Part shown: positions 1 through 10,428 of the stretch, piece after piece
Layout of the letters: each line of letters starts with the position of its first letter
How positions within the stretch are numbered: the stretch's first letter is position 1
Source: Anticarsia gemmatalis
Lineage: Eukaryota; Arthropoda; Insecta; Lepidoptera; Erebidae
Reading direction: 5' to 3'
NCBI RefSeq assembly: GCF_050436995.1
Contig: NC_134769.1
Span: 4,898,001-4,962,000 of the forward strand
DNA: 64,000 nucleotides
The notes under the pieces: model-generated
What the model was told of the DNA's origin: nothing
Seen by the model: only the letters and a program-made list of their open reading frames with translations
The model's database searches: none
Translations under genes and position numbers: made by a program

Positions 1-1384
1 GCGTTACAATCCGAACTCCTTGAGTTTAGGCACAAGGCATAAGCGGCAAGCGAGAAAATAACTGCATTTATAGAGATGTAGAGTTGGTAGAGTGGATAGT
101 GGACTTTTGAATTGAGACAGATTCAAAATCAAACAGGTAACTACGCTATTTTAAGACTGAGTTTTAACGTAAAATAAAAGTTTAAATCCTGTAAAATGTG
201 GCAAGTTTGAGATATAACTATGGCATAACTGGTATTTAATTTTGCAAATGAATACTCATGTCGCTTAAAAATTTTTTCTGGAAGTGACACTTTAATCAAT
301 AACTGATATTTCGATTTCTATGCCCTCTTTTCAAGATCATTACGTGAATAATTATAGATTTGTTTGAAAATTATTCAACAATGATAAGTATTTCCCGCTA
401 TATTCTTATAACTTGTACCAACAAGACGGGGGCCGAGTGAAATTCAAACATTCGAGTTTTTCTCTTAAATCATCCTGCGTTCCGGTTTCAGTACTGATGA
501 GATTACATTTTATGCTTATTCGTTTGGATGTGCTAGTCGAGCCATTAACGGTGCTTCCCCTTCTTATCGGGGCCACCCCATTTTGCGGGTAAAAATCCGG
601 ATTTATGTACGTTATTACTTGATCTAAATGGGTAAGCTTGTTAAGTTTGCGTTACGATATTTTTAATGGTTTTTAGTGGGTTAAATGTATGTAGTGTAGA
701 GAGTGTAATTTACATTTGAAATGCAATATTTTTTAGTAAGACCATGTACTGTTAGGTTAGCCTGTTTAAGATTTTAGGTGTAAAGAATAAAAACCAATGG
801 TATTTACTTTATAATGTAGGAATAACATAAAATATAACATACTTTTTGTAGGTCTTGCCAAAAGTAAGCAACTGGATAAGATAGTGGATGACTTACAGAC
901 AAATTTAATATTGAAACGTCTTTCAATTTTAAATTGCGCTTTTAAAATGATTTTAAATGGCATTTACTTCTAATCAAAGTAATAGAATCATCTTAAGATT
1001 CCTTAATTTTGAATGTTTTGAAAGCCTTCACCTAACAATTTAAAGTTTTGAATTCTAAGCCTTGAAATCCTTTTCACACACCAGCCGAAACTTAGCGGGT
1101 CGAGTGGGATAGCATCTCATAAAAATTACTAATCTTTGAAATCCTGCACCACCAAAAGGTTTAAAAATCTGTAATATTATATTATCTGCAGTCATATCAA
1201 CACCTCTGCAAGAAAGCCTTACTCATAGTAATTCCCCATGGAATTCTCAAAGGTGTGGTACGTATGATTCAAGCGCCTTATTCATGCGTATCCGTGCCAC
1301 GCATTTGTAAGTAACATTTATACGATACAGGTATAAACAATGTTTGCCATTTTGTCTATAGTCAGTGTGTTTTTTTATATACAA
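1..1384. other. Non-coding stretch, no gene recognised
   Basis: AT-rich sequence with short open frames that lack codon structure, conserved motifs or splice context. It lies 3' of the last recognised Gfrl exon (minus strand, 7415), so it may be intron or 3' flank of that gene. I looked for a further cysteine-rich exon on the minus strand and found none. Confidence 0.5.
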
Positions 1385-1592
1385 CTTCCGTAGTCAGTGG
1401 TTCAAGTGGTCGCCATACTAGTATTGCGTTGAGAGGTCGAGGATTTGATCCCACACGAAACAAATTTTTGAGCGATTGACAAGTAGTTATTACGGGTCTG
1501 GTTACACTTTGCGTCTGTAGTTTGTAAGTTTGTCTGAGTCCACGCAACATAAGTAGTGCGGTGGTTGTCATATTAAAAAATAAAAGCATATA
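1385..1592 (+). mobile_element. tRNA-derived SINE
   Basis: The head carries RNA polymerase III promoter-like boxes: an A-box-like segment around 1395-1410 (tggttcaagtggt) and a B-box-like segment at 1441-1451 (ggatttgatcc). A body with the segments gggtctggtt and gtttgtaagtttgt follows, then an A-rich end near 1572-1586. This layout matches lepidopteran tRNA-headed SINEs as I know them. The B box has mutations, so this is an old copy. No target duplication was confirmed. Confidence 0.6.
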
Positions 1593-1597
1593 TTATT

Positions 1598-1650
1598 TTT
1601 TTCGCCCACTGTAGGGTCCCACTATATTGGGCAAAGGCTTATTTTGAACT
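1598..1650 (-). repeat. RTE-type retroposon 3'-tail fragment
   Basis: The segments gcccactgtagggtcc and ttgggcaaaggc read, on the minus strand, like the degenerate 3' tail of lepidopteran RTE/BovB-like LINEs and their SINEs, a pattern of the type 'gccttt gccca gcagtggga'. It is only a fragment and the assignment rests on recalled consensus. Confidence 0.35.
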
Positions 1651-1890
1651 ATCTGCGAAGAATATTTATTTTCGTGAGGATTGTTTTTATAACCATTAAG
1701 TACATTTTAAAGATGGCTTTAATTATTATTTAAACACGGCGATATCTTTAGAATTAATAGACATGAATTAATGTCTATTTTTGGCTTTTCGATGACCCCA
1801 AATAGGTATGAAATTACAGAAACTATTTGGCATTTTGATGAATGAGTTACCGAAATAGCTTTTAATTGTATCGTAGTAATAAGATTTCGT

Positions 1891-2147
1891 TGAGGCGCCC
1901 GTAGCTAGTTGCGCTCACCGGTCGGTAAACGATCTGTGGGTTAAGCAAACCTTGGCGTGGTCATTCCATAGATGGGTGACCGCAAAGTGGTATTTGAACA
2001 GGGCGTCTCCGTGCTTCGGAGGGCACGTAAAAAGTCGGACCCGGTTGTTGTCAATAAGATAACAGTCGTTAAGCCACGTCAAAGGCCTTCGGGCGGCTTG
2101 AACAACTTTGACACTAGGTTGACCACTAACCATACGATAAGAAGAAG
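1891..2147 (+). mobile_element. 5S-rRNA-headed SINE, full length, with TSD
   Basis: The first about 90 bp carry the internal control regions of a 5S rRNA gene: gttaagcaa (about 1939) and atgggtgacc (about 1974), with the usual spacing. The body includes cttcggagggcacgtaaaaa and aagataacagtcgttaa, and the end reads gaccactaaccatacgataa followed by an (aag)n tail. A perfect 13-bp direct repeat, aataagatttcgt, flanks it (1878-1890 and 2148-2160), which fixes the borders and shows LINE-mediated insertion. It resembles the 5S-derived SINE class reported from Helicoverpa (HaSE3), as far as I recall. Confidence 0.8.
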
Positions 2148-2366
2148 AATAAGATTTCGTAGAATAATTCGATCACTTTGTTATTATTGTTTATATTGTC
2201 TTCTTAATAGATAGTAAGACTAAGTCTGGTACACACTATCAGTAGTCTAAAGCGCCTAGAGCCTAACTACAGAACTAAGTCACCCAGCAAACTTTCTAGT
2301 GTCTTGTAAAAAGATCCTCACCGCTTGTTTAGAGCCTTCATAAAAGCGTATTACACGCACAGCGCG

Positions 2367-2512
2367 ATTGCGGGTTGGGTGCGTACAAAATGCACGAAAG
2401 TTTTACCCGCGCGCGTTTTGCGCGTATTGTCGTTCTACAAATCTGCTTAGACCTTCCGAATTTCCATTACAAACTGCATTCAAACTGCACACGACTGCAC
2501 CCAACCCGCAAT
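2367..2512. repeat. Inverted-repeat element, 16-bp perfect arms
   Basis: The arm attgcgggttgggtgc (2367-2382) is repeated in perfect inverse at 2497-2512, enclosing 114 bp that contain GC-rich palindromic sequence (gcgcgcgttttgcgcg). This looks like a small MITE or its core. The outer borders and target duplication are not resolved. An open frame across it (2375-2653) has no protein-like features. Confidence 0.45.
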
Positions 2513-2880
2513 AGATTCACTCCCGCGCGGACTCGCTTTATTATTTTGCGTAGCCTGCTGGCTCAGGACGCAAAACGTTGTCTAACAGTGTGTTCGCGGC
2601 TTAAGATAGGTTTCTATGGAACCCAAAATCACTGGCCGTTAGTATTACTATGATCGATACACGTGTAAAACTGTCCGGTCATGTCTATTTCGAGTCCGAT
2701 TCTAATTTGTGCCCGTTAATTGTATGTTTGTGAAGCGAGCGATATGTTAGTGTGGAAGGACTGTAATAATAATTAGGTATTTGTTGGTATAATTAAAAAA
2801 AAGTGGTTAATTCGACTGGATAATGAACGCATTCTATAAAAGTTGTTGGAAATTAACACAACGATGACTTTTTCAGCAAA

Positions 2881-3270
2881 TCTATATTCTATATTAATAT
2901 TATAAAGCTGAAGAGTTTGTTTCTTGGTTTGAACGCGCTAATCTCAGGAACTACTGGTCCGATTCGAAAAATTCTTACAGTGTTAGATAGCCTATTTACG
3001 GAGGAAGGCTATAGGCTATATATTAATATTATAAAGCTGAAGAGTTTGTTTCTTTGTTGGTTTGAACGCGCTAATCTCAGGAACTACTGGTCCGATTTGA
3101 AAAATTCTTACAGTGTTAGATAGCCTATTTACGGAGGAAGGCTATAGGCTATATATCATTACGCTACGGCCATTAAGAGCGGAGTAGCAACGAAAAATGT
3201 TACAAAAACGGGGAAAGTGATGACCCATTCTCTCTTATGTGACGCAAACGAAGTTGCGCGGGTCAGCTAG
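2881..3270 (+). mobile_element. Non-autonomous Helitron-like element with duplicated 5' part
   Basis: It starts with TC (tctatattct), ends with CTAG (3267-3270) just after a small hairpin (gcaaacgaagttgc), and sits between A (2880) and T (3271), the Helitron insertion rule. The body holds gaacgcgctaatctcaggaa, shared with five other copies in the window. The first about 129 bp occur twice in tandem (from about 2892 and again from about 3021), both with the ataaagctgaagag start block. No protein is encoded. Confidence 0.75.
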
Positions 3271-3621
3271 TAATTCATAAGGCTATACAATATTTTGCTT
3301 CTTTCGCTGTTATTTAATAATTCATATTGTCAAGTTTATTTATATTTCAACCGAAACACGTGCTCAATTGCTGACGTCATTTGTATATAGTACTTTAAAG
3401 TTCGTGGCAACCGCTGTAAAATATTTCAAACAATATACTCAGGTTGAATAACGAGTATTTTTGTACATTATTAAGTTTTCATGTTGAAAATGACTTTAGT
3501 TAAAAGTAGTGATTAAGAAAACGCGATCTGAAACCTTTGCTTGTTTGTAATTATTAGAGAGTATGTGGCCTTGTAGCATGCATGTTGAAATATGTGTTTT
3601 GATTGTTTAGCCATTGCAGTA

Positions 3622-4155
3622 CCTCGATTCTCTACCACTATCGACTACCGACAACCGGCTAGCTATTGAAATTTTGACATTTAGAATGTTCTGCCAAAAC
3701 ATTTCCTACGACACCCGTCAGAGGCGCTGATCAGATCTTCATACAAAATTTCTCGATGACAGGTCGGTTGTCGGTAGTCGATAGTAGTAGAGAATCGAGG
3801 TACAGATCTTCATACAACATTTCTCGATGACAGGTCGGTTGTCGGTAGTCGATAGTAGTAGAGAATCGAGGTACAGATCTTCATACAACATTTCTCGATG
3901 ACAGGTCGGTTGTCGGTAGTCGATAGTAGTAGAGAATCGAGGTACAGATCTTCATACAACATTTCTCGATGACAGGTCGGTTGTCGGTAGTCGATAGTAG
4001 TAGAGAATCGAGGTACAGATCTTCATACAACATTTCTCGATGACAGGTCGGTTGTCGGTAGTCGATAGTAGTAGAGAATCGAGGTACAGATCTTCATACA
4101 ACATTTCTCGATGACAGGTCAGGTGTCGGTAGTCAATAGTGGTAGAGAATCGAGG
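3622..4155. mobile_element. MITE with its right end tandemly expanded
   Basis: The left terminus cctcgattctctaccacta begins a roughly 35-bp inverted repeat (3622-3656). Its complement ends the basal copy at 3800 and each following tandem unit. A TA dinucleotide flanks each end, consistent with a TA target site as used by Tc1/mariner-like elements. The basal copy would be about 179 bp, and the rest is the tandem array listed separately. There is no coding capacity. The related copy at 5847-6042 shows the unexpanded form. Confidence 0.75.
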
Positions 4156-4157
4156 TA
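3732..4157. repeat. Six-copy 71-bp tandem array
   Basis: Unit starts are at 3732, 3803, 3874, 3945, 4016 and 4087, exactly 71 bp apart. Each unit begins cagatcttcataca and ends gagaatcgaggta. Copies 2 to 5 look identical or nearly so; the first has acaaaattt and the last has several changes (caggtgtcggtagtcaatag). Each unit is the right arm of the surrounding MITE plus adjoining internal sequence. Confidence 0.85.
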
Positions 4158-5846
4158 CAGTAGAGCTTTTGGTTTGACTCCCAGAAGAAAATATTATTTG
4201 TGTATACACAAGATTCATAGCGGCATTTTCAATTTTGTTTGTAAAATCCTCGCTATATGAGTTTCTTGCTTTGCGATCCAACGATTTGTTGGTTATCTTC
4301 TTGTTCCTATTTGTTGATTATCTACTAGCTTAGAATTTTTAATTAAACAGGTGCTGTTTTCCATTTCATGTAGAAATCCTTGACAATTCTCACAACTCGG
4401 AAAAAATATTCCGACATTGTTTCACCCAAAGTCTACAGTATACAATTCAGCTATAATTACGAGTATTAATTACAAAACTACGGCCCCAACTCAATAACCG
4501 CAAGACATAACTCCTAACCGATAATAATAGAACTTTAGCAAAAAGTCAAGATCAATTTATAGAATTAAAGGGATTCCAAGAGATTGGAAGTTGACGGTGG
4601 TGAGAACGCGGGATTACCCCGGGATTAAGGGCCCTTTCCCGCGGGGCCCGGCCCTGCCAATAAGAAGTCCCGGATTATAAGAAATGAATCAAACGTTCAC
4701 GGTATATTGAATTCAAAGATTATGTGATCGGGTTACGATAGAAGGGTTCATCGAATGATTGTTTAGGATATATCGTTTTGGCCGAGTATTACCTTCTAGG
4801 GAAGTGTACGATTGTATGATATTTGAACAATTTAGCTTTGTTTTTGTGTGGAAAGAAGATTATTTTTTGAAGTTCGGCACAAAAAGCTGCTCGGAACTAT
4901 CCGAGCAGCTTTTTGAGGCCAATTAAAATTTTATAATCTTAAGTATATGAGTTTATTCATAATGTAAATAGATGGAATTAAGGATAGGTACGTAGGTATT
5001 GTGGAAATTGTTTTTTTTTTCCTTTCGACATCCAAGAATCTTTCCACTTTTTTAGATCCAACAATAATTATAAATTCTATGCACACTTTTAGAAAACTAA
5101 AAACATGGCCTATACGTATCTAAGTATATAACAAATATTTTATTATTCAAATTACGTAATACTATTAATGTAAATAATTATATAGCCTATACTTAAATTC
5201 AGCCAATCTACCTGTAACCACATAATATCGTAATCTATGTCCCAAGTTTCGTCAATACTTAGTTACGGCTCCATTTAGATTCGAGTGGTTATTGAATGAT
5301 TCCCGTATAATGGGCCCTATTGATTCCCTTCCTTGGTTAATGGAAATAGTTTCGAATTTCGCAAGGGTAAGATGGGCCCGATAGAAGTGGTTACACTTTG
5401 ATTCTACGATATATTTCTGTAATGAACGTAGTTTGATTATTAACTCGTGTAGTTACGGATTTGTGTGGTAATATTACACTACTATTATTGAGAAGAAAAA
5501 AAAAATTAGGTACTGAGAACATTTCCTTTTTGATGTAAGTCGGTGAAGAAATTTGAAAGAGATTGTTTGCATAAGACATATTATATTTTTTTAGACATAC
5601 ATGTGCCTGTCAGTGCTCGTTTGTAACAGTTGCTTTTAAAAATCATGCTGAATGGTTTAAGGCGTATATTCTTACCACTTAAAAGTAGGTACGGGTGCGT
5701 AATTTGCTTCTTGGTTAAGTGTGTCAAAGGATTTTGGATTGGTTTCCTAATCAACTTGCAACTGCGGTTTGTGCTGGCTGGCATGGCTGAATCATCGAGC
5801 AAATAAATAAAAGTGTTGCAAAAAATAGTCTGCCATGATATCTGTA
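4158..5846. other. Non-coding stretch between two MITE copies
   Basis: Apart from the hairpin at 4880-4915 and a GC-rich palindromic patch at 4608-4666 (attaccccgggattaaggg), I see only AT-rich sequence. Open frames on the minus strand at 5391-5802 show no domain or splice evidence. Confidence 0.4.
4880..4915. repeat. Perfect 16-bp hairpin
   Basis: The arms 4880-4895 and 4900-4915 are perfect complements (caaaaagctgctcgga) around the 4-nt loop acta. In bacteria this would look like a terminator, but the setting is an insect genome, so it is better read as a small palindrome or foldback remnant. Confidence 0.6.
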
Positions 5847-6042
5847 CCTCGATTCTCTACCACTATCGACTACCGACATTACCGACAACCTATCGAATGG
5901 CTAGCTATCGAAATTTTGACATTTAGAATGTACTGCCAAAATGTTTCCTACGACACCCGCCAGAGGCGCTGATCAGATTTTCATACAAAATTTCTCGATG
6001 ACAGTTCGGTTGTCGGTAGTCGATAGTTGCAGAGAATCGAGG
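5847..6042. mobile_element. MITE, unexpanded copy of the 3622 family
   Basis: Starts with the same cctcgattctctaccacta terminus and ends with the inverted form at 6031-6042 (agagaatcgagg), 196 bp in total. Internal blocks are shared with the first copy (gaaattttgacatttagaatg and gaggcgctgatcaga). The left flank is TA and the right flank CA, so the TA target duplication may have mutated. The left terminus has a short local duplication of the accgacattaccgacaacc type. Confidence 0.75.
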
Positions 6043-6490
6043 CACTGTTGTGAGTGTTGGAGTAATAATAAACGTGACCCTATTTCCCGCCTACTTTAAT
6101 TTTTATTCAAAACAAAAGCCTTAACGAGTAATATCATGTAAAATAAAAAACCAAACTATAATATCAATAGCAAAGTAAATGTATTTTATAACAAATATTT
6201 AAATATTGAATACTGGTATTGAATATTTTTTATTAAATATTTAGCGTTGTTAAAATGTGAAATATTTTATTCTGCATTTATTCTGTTGTTTAAACTTTTA
6301 CGATTACAAAAATATATATTATTTATAATGAAAAATTGTGTCATGTTTTTTTATCTTTATTCAGAGTTTGACTATATGTTGGTAACGTTAAACAAATAGG
6401 TTTAATTATATTTTTCATGCCATCTTGTGCATTTTCTATGCATAATGTAGGTGATCAAAATATTGTCTATCTAAAGTTTTTTTGCCCCTG

Positions 6491-6597
6491 GTTTCTAAGG
6501 TACATTTAGCGATAGTTTATCTATTCAATAGCGTTTGAAGCTCATATAAAAAATGACAGTTTGAATAGATAAACTACCGCACAATGTGCCTCAGAAG
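6491..6597. mobile_element. Small MITE with ~37-bp imperfect TIRs
   Basis: The left arm 6491-6527 (ends agtttatctattcaa) and right arm about 6561-6597 (begins ttgaatagataaact) are complementary with several mismatches. They enclose about 33 bp. It resembles short palindromic lepidopteran MITEs. No target duplication was identified. Confidence 0.55.
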
Positions 6598-7414
6598 CCG
6601 GGCAACATATATTATGGTATACTATGTAAAGTTCTTTTAATAGTTTATAACATTTTTATAGATTCATTACATTACAATTTAGTATTTCAATTTACAATTA
6701 AAATTCTAAATTGTAACACCTATTATATTACCTACGGTGTGTGGGTGTTTCAAATGTTAACGTATGCGACCTCATACAAGTTTTGAGTATTAATTTAAAA
6801 TCTAAGTTTAGACTAGGTTTTAACTACCTAGAACTAAATTTTGTAGGCGTTACTCTATTTTTGGCTTCATTGTATAGTTATAAAATTATTTTGAATATAG
6901 GGAAACGTGTCAAGATATTAATTAGGTATTAACAGGGTTAATATTTTTTAGGTTTATGCGGTCAGTTTAAACTTTAAACAGATACAGCTGCATTTAGTAA
7001 CATTATCACCTTTATCTTTCATACTTTTCAGCTAACAAAATAGGCAAATCACGTTTTGAAATTCTCTGTACAAATATTTAAAAGACAGTATTGATTACTA
7101 AATATATTTTTTTTGGCATCGTGCTTAGTTGCCTACTTTAGTTGCTGCATCATCTTTCATACTTCAGATAATATTTCTAAATTCACACAGAAAAACACCA
7201 CTCACTTAATTTTTATTAATACCTGGAAAAAATCCCCCATTTTTTTTTCTATAACTTTTAATCTTTGCATCCCACTGACAGGACAAACCTCCCATGACAT
7301 CCAGTACAAAACATTACTTATACTAATTTCAACCCTACAACCAACATCTTAAAGTACATTTTCACTCAGAACCCGCGAGCACACAGAGCGTGAGGCGTAA
7401 GGGTGCGTACTCAC

Positions 7415-7542
7415 CGACGCACGGGTTGTGGTTCACGACGGCGAAGATGCGGTCGCAACGTTTCTTCATGTGGGTGTTGGGGCAGATGCAGCCGAACAGC
7501 GGGGAGAGCCGCAGACCAGCCCAGGCTTCGCGGCAAGATTCC
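7415..7542 (-). CDS. Gfrl-type GDNF-receptor-like protein, internal exon
   Basis: This is the last recognised exon of a minus-strand gene. The acceptor is ...CCTCCAG and the donor is GTGAGT. The exon is 128 nt and takes 1 nt from the upstream exon. It reads ESCREAWAGLRLSPLFGCIC, then ends in KKRCDRIFAVVNHNPCV, with cysteine spacing typical of the second half of a GDNF-receptor/GAS1 repeat (C-x-x-AW, CxC, KRCD, NPC). The phase fits exactly to the exon at 9139-9283 and leaves 1 nt for a downstream exon that I could not find. GC content is well above the flanks. By family, the protein would be a secreted or GPI-anchored cell-surface receptor for a ligand or adhesion partner. It could instead be a GAS1-like relative. 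Confidence 0.8.
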
Positions 7543-9138
7543 CTGGAGGTCAAAATGAGGTTAGAAAATGAAATGGAAAGAAAGATGTGCTGTTAATTAT
7601 CTGAATTGATTTGTTAAGTGTGTTGGATGGTTGTTAAGCTTGTTAATATTGTCGTCAAAGGCTATATTGTGTACCTTAATGATTATGAGAGTATACTTTA
7701 ATAATTGGTATAGGTGATTTGCACCGGCAAAAAAGGACCGCCTTTTTGTTGTTTTTGGACACAAATAAAAATTGTATGACTCTGTTTGTAGTTTAATTTC
7801 TTCTGTACTTCAGTGTACCGCAAGTTAGTAATGTAAAAACAGAATCACGAATGAATGGAATATTGTACACTAAATACAGAAATTTTATAGAATTTTCCAC
7901 ACACTTCACACACATAGATACAGAAATCCGCTTCAGTGAATATCAAAATAACATTAAAATACTTCAATATCAAAAGGTGTCAACCCCACGCACAATTGCA
8001 CTTTCATTTTCAAATAAAATCGCACTTAAAGTATAAAGTGCAGCGTTTAAAGCGAACTTTTCATATTTTATGTGAGTTTCATCGCATCCTAGCCAATATA
8101 CGTCTGGATTGTTTGATGATAGCCATCTGTTATAACTCTCGGTTACTAGGAGTTAGCTGATGCAGTTTTGAAAACTGTAGGCATTATATTTACACCCTTC
8201 TAGTTCTCAATTGAAAGAATAAAAAGGCATGAAATGTTTTGGCGACCGAAATCTAGACTTTTTTTCCTTTTTTTACCTTTATTTTGTTAATATTATTAGA
8301 TGTTAAGCGCAGCAACTAGGAAATAATCTGAAAAATGAATACTACAGAAAAATAAATCGAAAATATTTAAAATATTTTGGGGAATGACTAAAAGTCGAAT
8401 AAATAATAATATATCAAATTGACTCTTCACAGGATAAACTTTTTGTATTGTGTTACAGCTCGATAAAACTATTAGAGTGCAATACACGAAACTCTATTAT
8501 CTAACTTCCCCACTTCCTACTACAGCCACTATCGATCCCACAACCGTACAATCTATTTCAGACTCGTAGTAGAAGCCCAGAGTCTATTTTATAAACAGAC
8601 GGCCATTATAAATTCATCGCAGCCACTGTAGCTAAATAAAGCTATTACTGATTGATCAGGCCACTCGACTCCGTTTTCTGCTGCAATTTAATGCCCCTCT
8701 ATTTCGCTCTGAATTTGGGTAAATCAAATTGTGGGTTAAAAGTTGATGAGTACTGAATATTTGAATTTAATTTGAAACGAAATGTGACGAAAATGGCGTC
8801 TCATATAATGTCACTGGTTAGCTAAATAATGCTAAATGAGTTGCCTATTTTTCTAAATGACTTTTTTAAAGTCTGAACTTGTTTGACATGGCTTGACGAG
8901 TATAATCATAACACTCAGAAACAATATTAAACATACATGCAATTCATTGATGCATGAAGATGCTCATACCAGTTGTACTAAGCGGTCAACTATCCATTTA
9001 ATGTCGGTTCCATCAGTTGCTTAACCCAAGAATTATTGACTAACTGATGAGCGCAAAAGTGTTTTTTAGTTAAGGTTGCTTTGGTTACAAATAACTAATT
9101 TCCTTAATAAGTGTTAAGTTTTTAAATATGAAGGTTAC
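7543..9138 (-). other. Intron of the Gfrl-type gene
   Basis: Bounded by GTAACC (donor side, 9138) and CCTCCAG (acceptor side, 7543). AT-rich, with no repeat or conserved exon recognised. Confidence 0.6.
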
Positions 9139-9283
9139 CTGTCTTCCATCTTGCATTCCCCGTCGCGAGCCTTGCATGCGTTCTTGAACCGGTCGAAGAG
9201 TACGGAGCAGGCTTTCTCGCTGTGGCAGACGCTGAGCGCGTAGGTGCAGGTTGGCAGGGTCTCCACTGGGTACGGGTCTTTTT
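9139..9283 (-). CDS. Gfrl-type GDNF-receptor-like protein, internal exon
   Basis: 145 nt on the minus strand, after an acceptor ending TTATAG and before the donor GTAACC. Phase is 2 nt in and 2 nt out, which fits both neighbours. It begins EKDPYPVETLPTCTYALSVC and continues through SEKACSVLFDRFKNACKARD to ECKMEDR. The pattern C-x5-C-x5-C-x9-C-x6-C is the first half of a GDNF-receptor repeat, completed by the exon at 7415-7542. So one cysteine-rich domain is split by this intron at the Asp-Arg junction. The proline-rich start looks like the linker between two repeats. Confidence 0.82.
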
Positions 9284-10257
9284 CTATAAGAGACCAGTAG
9301 CTTAGTATAATAATATGTAGGTAAAAATGTTAATTTCTCAACCTGACGGCAGGAGAAAGAAATATCGGGTCGGTTTTATCATAAAAATAATAAAAGGTGA
9401 CAAAAACATCTATATTTTGTTTTCTAGTATTGTTGTTAGAACTCTTAATGTCAATCTGCTGACGAAATAACTTGCACCTACTCCAAAGTTGGTTCATAAT
9501 AAGTGTGTAAAGAAACCTCAATGGTTGTATTAGGGAATACTTTATCCATAAAATCATCTCTAATAATCTGACATCTATAATAAAAAAAAAATCTTTTCGG
9601 ATTTCGAATTCGCGGAATATGGTTACTTAACTGCAATAAACCAACTAGAAGAAGCTTACCATCCAAAGGTCACTTGTAAAGATAATTAAGAGATGTCCAG
9701 TAATGGGATCCATCAAAAAACATGAGTTGTCTTAAGGAAATTAAAGTGGGACGTGTTGGGAATACTATTAGCTATAAAGGTTATTTCATTATGGCACAAA
9801 AAACATTCAGACGAGATTCACTTTGCAACAATTTGGCTTTAGGATGTAGTGAGAAAAGGGACCTAGGAGAAAATTTATTGATAAGATTTTGTCTTGGGTA
9901 GAAAATTCTTTCAGAGTAGGGTGTAATGCTGACCGATGTAACACAAACATATTATACCGAGACATATACTATCTCGCAGTTTTTTCCAAGTCCAAGACAC
10001 TTAGACCTTTTGAAGATATGTATGGGTATATAAAAAATATGTAGTCGAGAATTTTGGAAACAGTTATATGAAGAAAAGTTGCCCATGTGTTTTTGATATT
10101 GAAGGCTTGACATCATATCTTCTTTATAGTCTAAAAACTTATTAAAGAAAGCTCTCTACTACGTGCCTAGAAAGGCAAATTTTGCAATAGACCTTTCCTG
10201 GACCCTGAAGGGCCTGTAAGTCTTATTTCTACATTATATATTTTTTAAAGTACGTAC
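9284..10257 (-). other. Intron of the Gfrl-type gene
   Basis: Bounded by the donor GTACGT at 10257 and an acceptor ending TATAG at 9284. AT-rich, with no recognised element. Confidence 0.6.
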
Positions 10258-10428
10258 CCTTCTTCATGACAAACACGCAAGGATGGTCGAACAGGAAGTC
10301 GCGGAAGGAGTTGCACTCAGGGTCCACGTTCGGTTCCCGACAGAGACATGTTGGTTTAAAGAACGGGAACGCTTGCAGAGTCCTCAGAGCCGCCTGGCAT
10401 TTCGTCACAGTTACCGTTGAGCAAGCCA
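10258..10428 (-). CDS. Gfrl-type GDNF-receptor-like protein, internal exon
   Basis: 171 nt on the minus strand, with the acceptor TTTGTTTCAG and the donor GTACGT. The first two bases complete a Val codon with the exon at 35036-35158. It reads ACSTVTVTKCQAALRTLQAF, then a CLCREP block, ECNSFRDFLFDHPCVFV and MKK. The CQAAL, CLCRE, FRDFLFDHPC layout is the second half of the first GDNF-receptor repeat. It ends with 1 nt that pairs in phase with the exon at 9139-9283. This exon and the 7415 exon are the equivalent second halves of two successive repeats, which shows the gene's internal duplication. Confidence 0.85.

Noticed and set aside
2375..2653. 92-codon plus-strand open frame
   Set aside because: It runs through an inverted-repeat element and has no recognisable content.
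3732..4157. CRISPR-like regular repeats
   Set aside because: The units are contiguous 71-bp tandem copies without unique spacers, in an insect genome, and they derive from a MITE end.
4880..4915. Rho-independent terminator
   Set aside because: Shape fits, but the sequence is eukaryotic and no bacterial gene is nearby.
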